64,000 bases of DNA, from the NCBI GenBank assembly GCA_030533445.1, contig CM060070.1, positions 33,138,001-33,202,000 on the forward strand. Reading direction: 5' to 3'. The notes under the pieces were generated by a model that worked only from the letters and a program-made list of their open reading frames with translations, did not search any database and was not told where the DNA came from. The stretch is from Cyprinodon diabolis. Its lineage: Eukaryota > Chordata > Actinopteri > Cyprinodontiformes > Cyprinodontidae. Position 1 is the stretch's first letter, and every line of letters begins with the position of its first letter. A program made the translations under genes and the position numbers. Of this stretch, positions 54,521-64,000 are shown one piece after another.

Positions 54521-54883
54521 GGGGATTTCAAGAACCTTCCTTTAACGCCTTCAACTATCTATTTTATTGCTGATTTGGTGACTTTTGGAGGTGGGAAGGC
54601 TGAAGGACTGGAAACAGTCACACCTAGATATCATTTATAGATCGTTTTTATATCTGGCAGGTCTAGGGATGCCTTAGGTAGCGTCTTGCACCCTGGCTTT
54701 TCTTTACCCCACTGCTAGATTTATTTTTTTAGATGCTAAGGAGTCTGGCAGGTCTAGGGATGCCTTAGGTAGCGTCTTGCACCCTGGCTTTTCTTTACCC
54801 CGCTGCTAGATTTTGATTTAAGTTTTAGATGTTAAGAATTTCCGTTAGGACAGACATCTGAGGAGATGATAACAACTAATAAA
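54521..54883 (+). other. 3' UTR-like region with AATAAA
   Basis: It follows the acidic frame and contains two copies of a 70-bp block (54653-54722 and 54744-54813). It ends at the polyadenylation signal AATAAA (54878-54883). This completes a terminal-exon structure. Confidence 0.5.
54653..54813 (+). repeat. Direct duplication of 70 bp
   Basis: 54653-54722 and 54744-54813 are nearly identical (TCTGGCAGGTCTAGGGATGC at both starts, one A/G difference after ACCCC). The offset is 91 bp. Confidence 0.92.
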
Positions 54884-55697
54884 AGGTGTGAAACATGAGA
54901 GCTGGTTAAGGCAATAATAGTCTAACATGCTCTACATCTAATGTGGACATTCTGATAGATAACAGAAGGAAACCCAAACAGTTTTGACAAGATGAAACAC
55001 AGAATGGAGGCAAATCAACAAAAACAAATAAATAAAAAACACAAAAAGACAGAAATTAAATCCTGGTTAAAAGATCAACCACAAGGAGGCAAACCAATTC
55101 AACGAAACAGCTGGACATTGCTGCTGAGGACAACGGAGGAGGTCAAACTTAAACCCTAAAGGAGAAAAACTGGAAAGAATGGAACAGAGACACAGCTTGT
55201 GGTGATCATCAGTTGAACTGGTCTCTGGGATGTTGGTGAGAAGGTAGAGAGATGACGCTTGGTGGGACTAATTGATTTAGACCAGTTAGAGGCAGAGGAC
55301 AGGACTGATGTGAGGATTTGAGTTATGAGAAGCACCGACTGTTAGAAACGGCTTTCCGATGTGACTTGGTCTAGTTCTAGATGTCCTCTGGTTAGTTAGT
55401 TTTCAGGCCTAGTTGGAGGGAAAAGAACCCTCTGCAGAAATATTCTCCATATCATCAAGGCCTGTTCTGACCGCAGTGGATCTCTTCTGTGTTTTTTGAA
55501 TCCCATGTTGGACCGAGCCGCTACAAGCTTTGGGCCATCAGAAGATGCTGATGAGATCTGCAGCGACCAAACCAGAGGAGGATCGTCTGGGCTGCTGACC
55601 TTCACAAAGAGTAAGAGCATGTTCAGTAAGGAGCAACAATAATCCATCTTTTAAATATATAGTTAACATTTCAGGTGGCCTCACTTAGTTTTTCATG
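54884..55697. other. Unassigned DNA
   Basis: No gene. The frame 55396-55647 (minus) lacks any domain. Confidence 0.4.
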
Positions 55698-55699
55698 TA

Positions 55700-56910
55700 C
55701 ACTTTATTAGGTACACCTGTCCAACTGCTCCTTAACACTTAATTTCTAAGCAGCCAATCACATGGCGGCAACTCAGTGCATTTAGGCATGTAGACATGGT
55801 CAAGACAATCTCCTGCAGTTCAAACCAAGCATCAGTATGGGGAAAAAAGGTGATTTGAGTGACTTTGAACGTGGCATGATTGTTGGTGCCAGAAGGGCTG
55901 GTCTGAGTATTTCAGAAACTGCTGATCTACTGGGATTTTCACACACAACCATCTCTAGGGTTTACAGAGAATGGTCCGAAAAAGAAAAAAACATCCAGTG
56001 AGCGGCAGTTCTGTGGGCGGAAATGCCTTGTTGATGCCAGAGGTCAGAGGAGAATGGCCAGACTGGTTCGAGCTGATAGAAGGGCAACAGTGACTCAAAT
56101 AACCACCCGTTACAACCAAGGTGGGCAGAAGAGCATCTCTGAACGCACAGTACGTCGAACTTTGAGGCAGATGGGCTACAGCAGCAGAAGACCACACCGG
56201 GTGCCACTCCTTTCAGCTAAGAACAGGAAACTGAGGCTACAATTTGCACAAGCTCATCAAAATTGGACAATAGAAGATTGGAAAAACGTTGCCTGGTCTG
56301 ATGAGTCTCGATTTCTGCTGCGACATTCGGATGGTAGGGTCAGAATTTGGCGTCTACAACATGAAAGCATGGATCCATCCTGCCTTGTATCAACGGTTCA
56401 GGCTGGTGGTGGTGGTGTCATGGTGTGGGGAATATTTTCTTGGCACTCTTTGGGCCCTTTGGTACCAATTGAGCATCGTTGCAACACCACAGCCTACCTG
56501 AGTATTGTTGCTGACCATGTCCATCCCTTTATGACCACAATGTACCCAACTTCTGATGGCTACTTTCAGCAGGATAATGCGCCATGTCATAAAGCTGGAA
56601 TCATCTCAAACTGGTTTCTTGAACATGACAATGAGTTCACTGTACTCAAATGGCCTCCACAGTCACCAGATCTCAATCCAATAGAGCATCTTTGAGATGT
56701 GGAGGAACGGGAGATTCGCATCATGGATGTGCAGCCGACAAATCCGTGGCAACTGTGTGATGCCATCATGTCAATATGGACCAAACTCCCTGAGGAATGC
56801 TTCCAGCACCTTGTTGAATCTATGCCACGAAGAATTGAGGCAGTTCTGAAGGCAAAAGGGGGTCCAACCCGTTACTAGCATGGGGTACCTAATAAAGTGG
56901 CTGGTGAGTG
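55700..56910 (+). mobile_element. Tc1-like transposon (DD36E), inactive
   Basis: TA at 55698-55699 and 56911-56912 flanks the element. Right end, read inward on the minus strand: CACTCACCAGCCACTTTATT and AGGTACCCC. Left end: CACTTTATTAGGTACACCTG, shorter by the CACCGGC-like block, so the left terminus has a small deletion. The element contains a nearly complete transposase gene with one frameshift and one stop. Confidence 0.9.
55837..56878 (+). pseudogene. Tc1-like transposase, DD36E (frameshift plus stop)
   Basis: ATG 55837 opens MGKKGDLSDFERGMIVGARR and a helix-turn-helix (ETADLLGFSHTTISRV). A frameshift in the A-run near 55984-55991 leads to a stop at 55999. The main frame (56054-56695) carries a second paired-like domain (SISERTVRRTLRQMGY) and the catalytic triad: Asp83 (WSDESRF), Asp174 (QQDNAPCH) and Glu211 (NPIE). 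There are 36 residues between the last two. A TGA at 56693 replaces the expected Trp after IEHL. The frame then continues to a natural-looking stop at 56876. Tc1 enzymes cut and paste at TA. DD36E spacing points to the Incomer-type subgroup rather than classical DD34E Tc1. Confidence 0.92.
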
Positions 56911-56912
56911 TA

Positions 56913-57634
56913 TGTTCAGACACTGTGGACGTCCAAAAGCAAAACTCCTGTGAGGAACCGGGACATCCAGGATGGTGAGGAGCTTCCCAGTCCCCACCTG
57001 AGGACGGCACAGAGAAAGAGTGGAACAGAAAACACACGGAGTAAGACTTTATTAACACGACAAACCGACAACTCAAGCTTCCCAGGCCTGATTAAAAGAT
57101 AACAGTCATTGAAACACAGAAAGACTAAGATTATGATGAAAACAACATCCTGCCCCAGATTTCAACTTGGTGTCGAGGAAATTCTGTAGATTAATTTGTC
57201 TTATTTTTTACAGGGAAAGCAGGTTGAACAGCTAGCAGTGTTCTAGCAGTCGGATCACATTGTAACAGAACCCATCCACACATGTTTGGAGGCATGTTGG
57301 TTTGACTAGAGAAACATCACATGCAGATAGGTTAAGACTCTGAGGATGCTTTGCTTTCATTTATGAAGGAGCTGAAGAAGAGGATGGAGCACACAGTCCG
57401 CTAAGGAGGAGAAACATGGCTCCTCTATTTGTCTCTCCAACATTCTGGAGTCTAAAAAACTTTGACGACCTCGCAGCTAAACCATCAGTCTGCTACACCC
57501 AGTAGAAGAAGGTAATGAACCTTTATTGCTTCCAGATGTTCATCAGTATTGGTGAAGATACTAAAAACAGATCCAGAACAAACAGATGCAAAAGCTACAA
57601 CCATCCCATCAAGGTGGTCTTACCTTTAATGGTT
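56913..57634. other. Unassigned DNA
   Basis: No gene or bounded repeat. Confidence 0.4.
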
Positions 57635-57715
57635 GAACTGTAAAGTGCCTTGAGATGACATGTGTTGTGAATTTGGCGCTATATAAATAAACTGAATTGA
57701 ATTGAATTAATCTTC
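57635..57715 (+). mobile_element. L2-type LINE 3' tail
   Basis: TGCCTTGAGATGACATGTG, then GGCGCTATATAAATAAA, then ATTGA repeats: the hallmark L2 terminus with its short tandem tail. The coding part is missing. Confidence 0.85.
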
Positions 57716-57913
57716 ATCTTTCCATCATGAATTGATGTTCACCTCTATTTGTATCTCTGTAACCAAACCTTTATCAGTACCAGAAGTTCTGACTTTTCCA
57801 TTCAACCACAGAGAAACAGTTAAGAAGCAGCTTCTGATCCAATATGGGAAAATTTTGGCCTGGTTGATCTCTGAAGTTTTTTAAAAACTATTAAAGCAGA
57901 GAAACGACCGACT

Positions 57914-58887
57914 GTATGGAAGTAAATCTGTGTCGCTGTGATTTGAATTAAAAATGCCACTGAAATTTAAATGTTGTATGTTTGTACTTACTGTTTCAGT
58001 GTTAAGATATATTCAGAACACATTTTTGGCCTAAAAAAATTCTGTCATTATTTCTACACAGTTGAAATTTCATTTGTTATTTTCTCTTCAAGCTAAATAT
58101 TCACATTACTATTTCAATGTAATTACATTTTCAATACTTATTTTTCAGTTAAATTTTTCAGTGTTAAAAAAATCTGCATATAAAAAAATTCAAACTCAAT
58201 ATTTTCAGCCTCCTGAGATTCAACTGGCTCTATTTCACCGTCTTAAATTCTGCGTTTAAATTCAGTGTAAAAAGGGAAGCCAATCCCGTTACGTTTTCTT
58301 GGTCATGTGACGTGACGCTTGTGGCGCTCATACTGTAGGTAAACCAGTTTCACGAGGCCGGTCATGCCAGCTATCGCTAACTCAACGGTGAGTTTATTAC
58401 TTTCATTTTTCTGTAGTTGAGGTAGCGTTAGCTGGCATGACCGGCTCGGTCATGCTGGTTTTCCTTACCGCATGAGCGCAACATGCGTCACGTCACGTGA
58501 CCAAGAAAACGTAAGGGGATTGGCTGGGTGTTGGACGCCACAATCCATTGCTAATGTCTGTGACCTGAAGTAACCCTTCCCTTTTTACACTGAATTTAAA
58601 CGCCGAATTTATTTTCTATATGCAGATTTTTTTAACATTCAAAAATTAAACTGAAAAATAAGTATTGAATATGTAATCACTTTGAAATAGTAATGTGAAT
58701 TTTTAGCTTAAAGAGAAAATAACAAATTAAATTTCAACTGTGTAGAAATAATGACAATGATTTTTTTTAGGTCAAAAATGTGTTGTGAATATATTCCAAC
58801 ACTGAAATACTAAGCACAAACATACAACATTTACATTTCAGTAGCATTTTAATTCAAATCCCAGCGACACAGATTTACTTCCATACA
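57914..58887. mobile_element. Long foldback element (arms of about 470 bp)
   Basis: The ends are TGTATGGAAGTAAATCTGTG (left) and its reverse complement (right). Arms 57914-58386 and 58416-58887 match inverted along nearly their whole length, with scattered differences, around a 29-nt centre. No transposase. Each arm has a copy of an ATGCCAGCTA..CTCAAC stretch; in the left arm it reads MPAIANST up to CGGTGAGT, a possible first exon with donor. The right arm holds GTCACGTGAC, an E-box. Its 8-bp or other duplication was not found, so superfamily is unknown. Confidence 0.85.
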
Positions 58888-59180
58888 CTGTAGACTCCAA
58901 CAAATGCAGCATTTTCAGGCATTTTCTCCTAGCATCCATTGTTTACAGTTATCATTTCTGTTAACTTTAGGTTCCCCTGTGTGTTTCCCTCTTCTATTGG
59001 TTAAAGTTACACCTCTCCCAGTGTTTATGTGTTTAAATGTCACAGACTATTGTGTTCGTTCACTAACTCTTGTTCTTTTTTTCCAGATAAGGTCATCTGC
59101 TCCTTGGACCGGCGCCTCTGTGTCTGTCGAACGTCTGCTGTCTTGTTAAAGACCCGCTCGGCCGCAGTAGATGGGCGCTG
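58888..59180. other. Unassigned DNA
   Basis: The frame 58904-59149 has no domain. Confidence 0.35.
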
Positions 59181-59670
59181 ATATGGAGCTACTGGAGGTT
59201 CCTTCCTGCTTGAAGCTGGTTTTCCTCTCCACTGTCAGGAGGAGGCACTGCAGCAACATTGACGACTTGATGTGATTGGCTGAGCTTCCTTGGATTGAAT
59301 TCTGTGAATGCCATGATACACTAAATTTATCTTTACCATATTGTTAATAGGATCTAACCGGATGTTTGTGTTTAGATTTGATTCTGTGTTTTTTTTTTTT
59401 ACTTCTGTTACATGTTTCTGTATTAAAATTGTCATGTTAATTGCCTTTAGATGACATTTGTTGGGACTTGTTTCTATTTTAAAACTTATTTATATTAAAT
59501 CCCCTACTCGGTCTGGTTCTGTTGAAGTATGCTTCTTGTCGTTCTATCTTCATCTGTTATTTCTCACTATAATAAAGGTTTGATTGCAGTAATGTGAATA
59601 GGATCTGTTTGTATTTTCTGGTAAAGTGTCTTGAAATAAGTGGTTGTAAATTGATTCTTTATAAATAAAC
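59181..59670 (+). mobile_element. Degenerate L2-type 3' regions
   Basis: GAGGTTCCTTCCTG and TTTTCCTCTCCACTGTC at 59195-59240, then CCTTTAGATGACATTTGTTG (59443-59462), echo the L2 3' region. A second weak tail (GTAAAGTGTCTTGAAATAAG and TTTATAAATAAAC) lies at 59620-59670. Confidence 0.45.
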
Positions 59671-59831
59671 CAAACTTAAGTCAAATGGAGCAAGAGTCCT
59701 AATATTGCTATAGTACAGCGCTTTGGCAGATTGGTGGTTATTATTGTTTCCCTGTTGGGGGGTCTGACCTGACAGCTCATGTTAATAGAACAATTGTTCT
59801 TGTCACCTTGCAGTGTCAAAACAAATTAGCT
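59671..59831. other. Unassigned DNA
   Basis: Short flank before the MITE. Confidence 0.35.
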
Positions 59832-59834
59832 TTA

Positions 59835-60467
59835 GGCCCCGTCCACACGAAGCCAAACCCTGGCCTAAACGCACAAATTTTTCACCAAACCAGCCTCTCA
59901 TCCATACGAAGCCGGCGTTTCGGGGTCTGTAAACGATTTTTTTTTAATTCAGCCTTCAGAGTGGGAAGATTTTGAAACGCCGTTTTCGCGTTTCCATCTT
60001 TAAGCTCTAACCGCATTTTTTTTTTTTACACGCATGCGTCATAGCGTCGCCTCTAAACACGCATGCGCGACACAGTATCACAACAACAATGGCGCCGTAC
60101 TGTGTGAATGGTTGCTGCTAATGCTACTCACCCTGCTGTCGGGCTTACAACAGAATCTTCTTCTTCTGGAATATCTCCAGGAAGAACAGAGCAATATCGA
60201 CGACATAGTTCAGCACCTGAATTTGACTGAACCACGAAAATGGACCCGCAGGGCAACCATGTATAAATATTAGTGTGCATGCCCAACATTTCGTCGCCTA
60301 TATTTGCTTTGGCACCACAGCGCCACTTACAGGCCTGTCATACATTTTGCAGCGTTTTCATGGATCCGTGTGGACGATCACATTTATTTTACGTCTCCGT
60401 CTTTACAACAAACGTCCTGGAAAATATTAGCGTTTCGTGTTCGTTTTGACTTCGTGTGGACGGGGCC
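59835..60467. mobile_element. PIF/Harbinger-like MITE with TTA TSD
   Basis: TTA at 59832-59834 and 60468-60470 flanks perfect 18-bp inverted ends GGCCCCGTCCACACGAAG. A TTA/TWA 3-bp duplication and GC-rich G-start ends fit PIF/Harbinger. Inside, a frame (60034-60273) reads LLEYLQEEQSNIDDIVQHLN, unrecognised. Confidence 0.88.
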
Positions 60468-60470
60468 TTA

Positions 60471-61964
60471 AAAAAGGACAGTGAGACGTTCCTCCTGCAG
60501 TTCTTCTCATTTTATTGACCTTATAGACAATCTGGGAGTTAAGCAGCAGAGCAGAAGGGACACATCAACACTGAGCCACACAAAGAACAACAAACAAATA
60601 TGGGAGGATAATTAAAGATTAAAGTTAAAATAAAACAGTAAAAAATTAAATCAACTATGAAGATAGCAGGAACTAAATGTTTAGTGAACCCAAAGGCAAA
60701 CAGCTTTTGTTAATTTGAATAAAACTAAAACGTTTTAAGGTGATTTTCTCTTCTTTAAACTATACCTTTAAATCTCTACCATACTTGGTCCCTCAGGGTT
60801 GCATTGCTCACTCCTTTTAGCAGAAACCAACTAGTTAATGTTTCCGGCTCTATATTCTATCAAAAGAAAAGGGGAAAATGGATTTAAATGGATTGATGAT
60901 CCTAAACTCACATTTAAACTGGTTTTGGAATAAATTAAGCAGCTTTAAATTAACATCTGGAACCTCGGCCATTGTCATGTCCGGATGAACACGTTTAAGG
61001 CTATGTTCACACTGCAGGCATTAACGCACAGTTCAGATTTTTTTTTAGGAAATCCAATTCTTTTGCGTGGTTGATCTCATTTCCAAATATGTAATCTTCT
61101 GTGTGAACTGAATTCATTCAACTTAAGTGACCCAAGGGAGCGTGTTCTATGTTTATAGAAGTAAACATGGAAGGTAGAGCTGGAGCGCATTTGCAATCTT
61201 TCATTTCTAAAAAAATATAAATAAATAAAAAACACACAAAATGGAGCTGTTTACAAATAAAAGATAAAAAAAAAACAAGCAAAAAAATATACTCTGTAAG
61301 TAAAATACATAAAGGTGAATGGTGATGGTGAATGTGCTTGAATTAAAGGGTAGATTGTTCCAAAGGTTCTTCCATGTTTTGTTTGCTCCAATTAAAGACA
61401 TTGATCTAAAGGGTTTGTAAAAATCTTCACCAGGAACACCAAATAATGTGGCCTCATGGTGTTTGTAGGTACATAAACTGTATTTGGTATTAAGGGCATT
61501 AATCTGGTTGTTTTAGTTTGATAATCATTTAGTAGATCATGGTGATTTGGTGATCATTTTGACAGTTTTTGATGAAAAAAAGCTGTTTGTAGAAAACAGT
61601 CAGGTAAGGAATCACCTCCACATTTAAGCAGTTTGTTTGATCCCATTCTAGATTGTTCAGTGTCTAAGAATCGGCATCTATGTGCTGGCTGAAAACTGAG
61701 ACTGAGAACTGGTAAAAAAAAACCATATGACCGCCCACGTGTATAATGAGCTACCTAAGACCTATCTATTTATACTGTGAAACACCCACATCCCAAGCTA
61801 AAATTAATTAACTAATTAAGTGAATGACTAAACAAATACTATTCTAAATAACAAATCAAAATAAATAATCCAAATTCTAAGATTTAACAAAAAAATGGAG
61901 AAATAGCTCCTACACGCCAGCCCCTAATTGTGCATTAAATCATAATTATATCTCTAACTAAAGG
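60471..61964. other. Unassigned DNA
   Basis: No gene. AGGCTATGTTCACACTGCAGG at 61000-61020 looks like a MITE terminus (Harbinger-like family), without a partner end. A-rich tracts at 61210-61300. Confidence 0.4.
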
Positions 61965-62302
61965 AACTATTCTTTTTTTCTTATGAATTATGTTTATTAG
62001 GTATTTTTGAACATTTATACAAAAACTGAAAAAGAAAGAACAATAACAGTGCAAAACTTATACAGCACTGATACAAAAAACAAGACAAAATCAAAAATCG
62101 GAGGCATGTACATAAATTACAGCATCATATGAGAAACATACACGTCATTCAGATTCACATTACTGGTTTTTCATTTTTGAGATTTTGAAGTAATCAAGAA
62201 TACGTTCCCATCTTTTTTTAACAGCATGAAATTTCCCATTCATACAGTATCTCAATCTTTCTAGTACAATAAAAGCACATTTTTCCATAACTGGATTGAA
62301 GG

Positions 62303-62823
62303 TAACCTGACTCCACCAGATGGATTTGCTCCGCATATCCATCTGGAAACCTTCCGTTGAAGTAATTTTGGGAAGGGGCGAAAATACTGGTTAGCTGATT
62401 GGCCTATGTTGGTGATAGACGGGCCAAATAAACCAATCAGATCAACGAAGCATATGACGTAACAGAGCAACGACGAAGAGGAGCCAATTGATAGATCAAA
62501 CTCTTGCCCAAACCAGTCGGGAGAAGAGCAAAAACATCTTTTCCTCTGAGAAAAGCCTCCAGAGCAGTGTTTTGCTCTTCTTTCAGTGAAGAAATACTCT
62601 GTAATTCCGATAAAGCTTGCTCGTTAGCCACGCTAACGCTAGTTTCATCGGCTGAAGCCACCATGTTCTTTAGACTGAACTGTCGCGCTTCTCGTTGAGT
62701 CACACCTCAACCCGCCTCAAAGCCAACACTGATTGGACGTTCGTTTGGTGAACGGCTCCAAATTTTCTTCAACGGAGGGTGAAGAGTGATTAGCGAGTAA
62801 AATCGGATGGTCTCACGAGGCTA
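62303..62823 (-). mobile_element. RecQ-fragment element, copy 2, with exact 9-bp TSD
   Basis: GATTGAAGG at 62294-62302 and 62824-62832 is an exact 9-bp duplication. The ends are TAACCTGACTCC at 62303 and GGTCTCACGAGGCTA at 62823, matching copy 1 in reverse orientation. It sits within an L1 3' part, so the empty site is predictable from other L1 copies. Confidence 0.93.
62437..62664 (-). pseudogene. RecQ-like helicase N-terminal fragment (copy 2)
   Basis: ATG at 62664 (MVASADETSVSV) runs 75 residues on the minus strand through SLKEEQNTALEAFLRGKDVF and LLPTGLGKSLIYQLAPL, i.e. Walker A plus the following helix of RecQ helicases. It then goes into non-RecQ residues and a stop at 62437. Compared with copy 1 it keeps LIYQLAPL after Walker A. 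Both copies share the downstream junction text (TCGTCGTTGCTCTGTTA), so both derive from one deleted ancestor. There is no DEAH box, RQC or HRDC. Confidence 0.72.
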
Positions 62824-63200
62824 GATTGAAGGGGCATCAGAGCCAACCCATTTAAGTATTATTGATTTTCTGGCCAACATCAATAGAAGTTGCACAGTTT
62901 CTTTATGAGTATCCAGATGACTGGGTATAAACCCAAGGAGACACATGACTGGGCTAGGTAGAAGTGCCTGTCCTATAGCGGAGCTAATTTCTTGACATAC
63001 TGCTTGCCAGAATGCCTCTATAATTTTACACTCCCATAAACAGTGAATTCTAGTCCCGGTAATTATTTTACATTTGGGACAATTTGGGGAACTTCCCGGT
63101 GTGTATTTGCTATATATATATTTATATATGGAGATATGTATACATTTTGTAAGATATTATACTGCATTTCTTTGTAACGGTTGCATATTGAGATACTAAG

Positions 63201-63340
63201 GAGCTATTCTAACAACCTCAAAAATACTATATTAATACAAAGACATAAATTATTCTTTGTTCTACGTTTTCATGATAATGAACCTGCAAGAAAATAAAGA
63301 AAGAAGACAATAGAAGGAATAGGGATGTCTTTAGTCTGTA
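63201..63340. other. Junction between L1 and BEL/Pao remnants
   Basis: AT-rich; the exact boundary cannot be set. Confidence 0.4.
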
Positions 63341-63786
63341 GATGAGCAGGAGCAGACAGAGCTTTGTCACTGGCCTTTCCAACACACTGGTTTTGGTCTG
63401 AAGTTGCACTGAACGAACCAGGCCTCATGCATCAGCTTTGACTGCCAGGACTCTCCCCATCTGCCAACATCCTCTGGCTGCAGTAGCATCTGCAATTAGG
63501 ACAATCTCTCCAGGAGAGATTTTCTTTTCCCTTTCATCCACTTTTGTCTTTCCTGCAGTAATGGCAGATACTCAGAGATCCATCTTTTCCAAAATAGTTC
63601 AACCATATACTGTACTTGCTTCCATCTGCGCCTGAGGTACAGGTCTCGTTTCTGAAACAGTCCAGATGGCAGATCCGGTTTCCTCTTTAATGTCAGAATG
63701 TGATTTGGTGAGAGGGCTTCTAAATCATTTGGATTCTCAGAGACCAAAGTGTCATGATTTTCCCCAAAGATCTGACCCACATGCAG
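63341..63786 (-). pseudogene. BEL/Pao pol C-terminus (DUF5641-type)
   Basis: The minus strand reads LSPNHILTLKRKPDLPSGLF, then YLRRRWKQVQYMVELFWKRW and ISEYLPLLQERQKW, the hallmark region after the integrase of BEL/Pao elements (LTPNHLL ... RRWRxVQYLxxxFWxRWxxEYLPxLQxRxKW). After 63496 the next frame continues with an IVLIADAT...GRVLAVKADA-like block and LQTKTSVLERPVTKL. At least one frameshift and stops break it. Upstream integrase, RT and LTRs are absent in the window. Confidence 0.85.
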
Positions 63787-64000
63787 AAAACCAAACAGAG
63801 AGACCAGGGGAAGGTTTAACAGGTTTATTATGAACTGGTAGAGAAGGGTCCAGTGCTGCTCTGAACACTGGGGAACCGAGACTGAAAAGTGAAGGGGAAC
63901 ATCCTGTGGTTACTTAAACTCAGAGGGAAGTTTGTGTTTCGATTTGTAAAAGGGAATAAAGGCTACAGGACTCATGTTTCCAGGAAAGGTGTCTTTCTTT
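63787..64000. other. Unassigned, possibly repeat-derived window edge
   Basis: CACATGCAGAAAACCAAACAG followed by AGGTTTAACAGGTTTATTATG resembles a dispersed fish repeat, but it runs off the window. Confidence 0.35.

Larger units (their letters stand above)
61973..63200 (-). mobile_element. L1-type LINE 3' part, split by a RecQ-fragment element
   Basis: On the minus strand from about 63200: NCPKCKIITGTRIHCLWEC (the C-terminal CCHC-like zinc region of L1 ORF2) near 63080-63020, then helical IPSHLDTHKETVQLLL. The element then continues beyond the insertion in CAFIVLERLRYCMNG and FHAVKKRWERILDYFK (62275-62170). A 3' UTR with AATAAACAT-type signal and A-run ends near 61973. The 5' part is missing. 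It retains what the L1 at 20502 lacks; the two could be one family. Confidence 0.82.

Noticed and set aside
1..64000. CRISPR arrays, operons, bacterial promoters
   Set aside because: The window is vertebrate nuclear DNA; tandem repeats lack spacer structure, and there are no prokaryotic gene clusters.

Overview
This looks like intergenic or intronic DNA from a ray-finned (teleost) fish, dominated by transposable elements. I found no intact, recognisable host gene. The assignment rests on the element mix: L2, Rex1/CR1 and L1 LINEs, a tRNA-headed V-SINE, many hAT elements with exact 8-bp target duplications, a Tc1-like element with DD36E spacing, a SCAN-gag Ty3/Gypsy element of the Gmr1 type, and BEL/Pao. 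I cannot name the species. No database search was possible, so family names come from motifs, ends and target-site duplications (TSDs).

Layout. 1-8000: mostly unassigned DNA with one SINE (about 1681-1905), a telomere-like CCTAA-rich dispersed repeat, a Rex1/CR1 LINE 3' end (about 5990-6595) and a THAP-domain remnant (7868-8017). 8000-14100: a bounded hAT with a hAT dimerisation remnant (8282-9086), a small hAT (10900-11186), and L2 fragments in both orientations, one with a hAT in its 3' region (13450-13974). 14100-19860: little recognisable apart from a perfect 37-bp-arm hairpin (16444-16526). 19870-20500: a promoter-like cluster (RFX X-box, two CRE-like sites, TATA) before a short coiled-coil ORF. 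20500-30520: a retroelement pile-up. It holds a nearly 5'-complete L1 broken by a TTAA-flanked piggyBac-like MITE, a Rex1/CR1 fragment, and a minus-strand Gmr1-like Gypsy (gag-protease, then integrase, then reverse transcriptase, with one LTR). A hAT MITE lies just beyond the LTR.

30500-38700: no clear genes, one decayed coding fragment near 31570. 38722-41195: a 2.5-kb hAT that keeps three possible 5' transposase exons and contains a second hAT. 41600-44200: SINE-like head, a scrambled L2 and a minisatellite. 44519-46291: a stack in which a 9-bp-TSD element carrying the start of a RecQ-like helicase ORF has a hAT in its TSD, and that hAT contains a third element. 51700-53000: remains of a TTF/ZMYM-type hAT with a possible solo LTR. 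53343-54883: a candidate terminal exon for a very acidic protein. 55700-56910: Tc1-like element. 57914-58887: a long foldback element. 59835-60467: a Harbinger-like MITE. 61970-63200: an L1 3' half (minus) into which a second RecQ-fragment element inserted. 63340-63786: BEL/Pao pol C-terminus.

The coding parts are mostly independent, decayed mobile elements. The best leads are the RecQ-fragment family with its exact 9-bp TSDs, the IN-before-RT Gypsy element, the acidic exon, and the promoter-like cluster at 19879.
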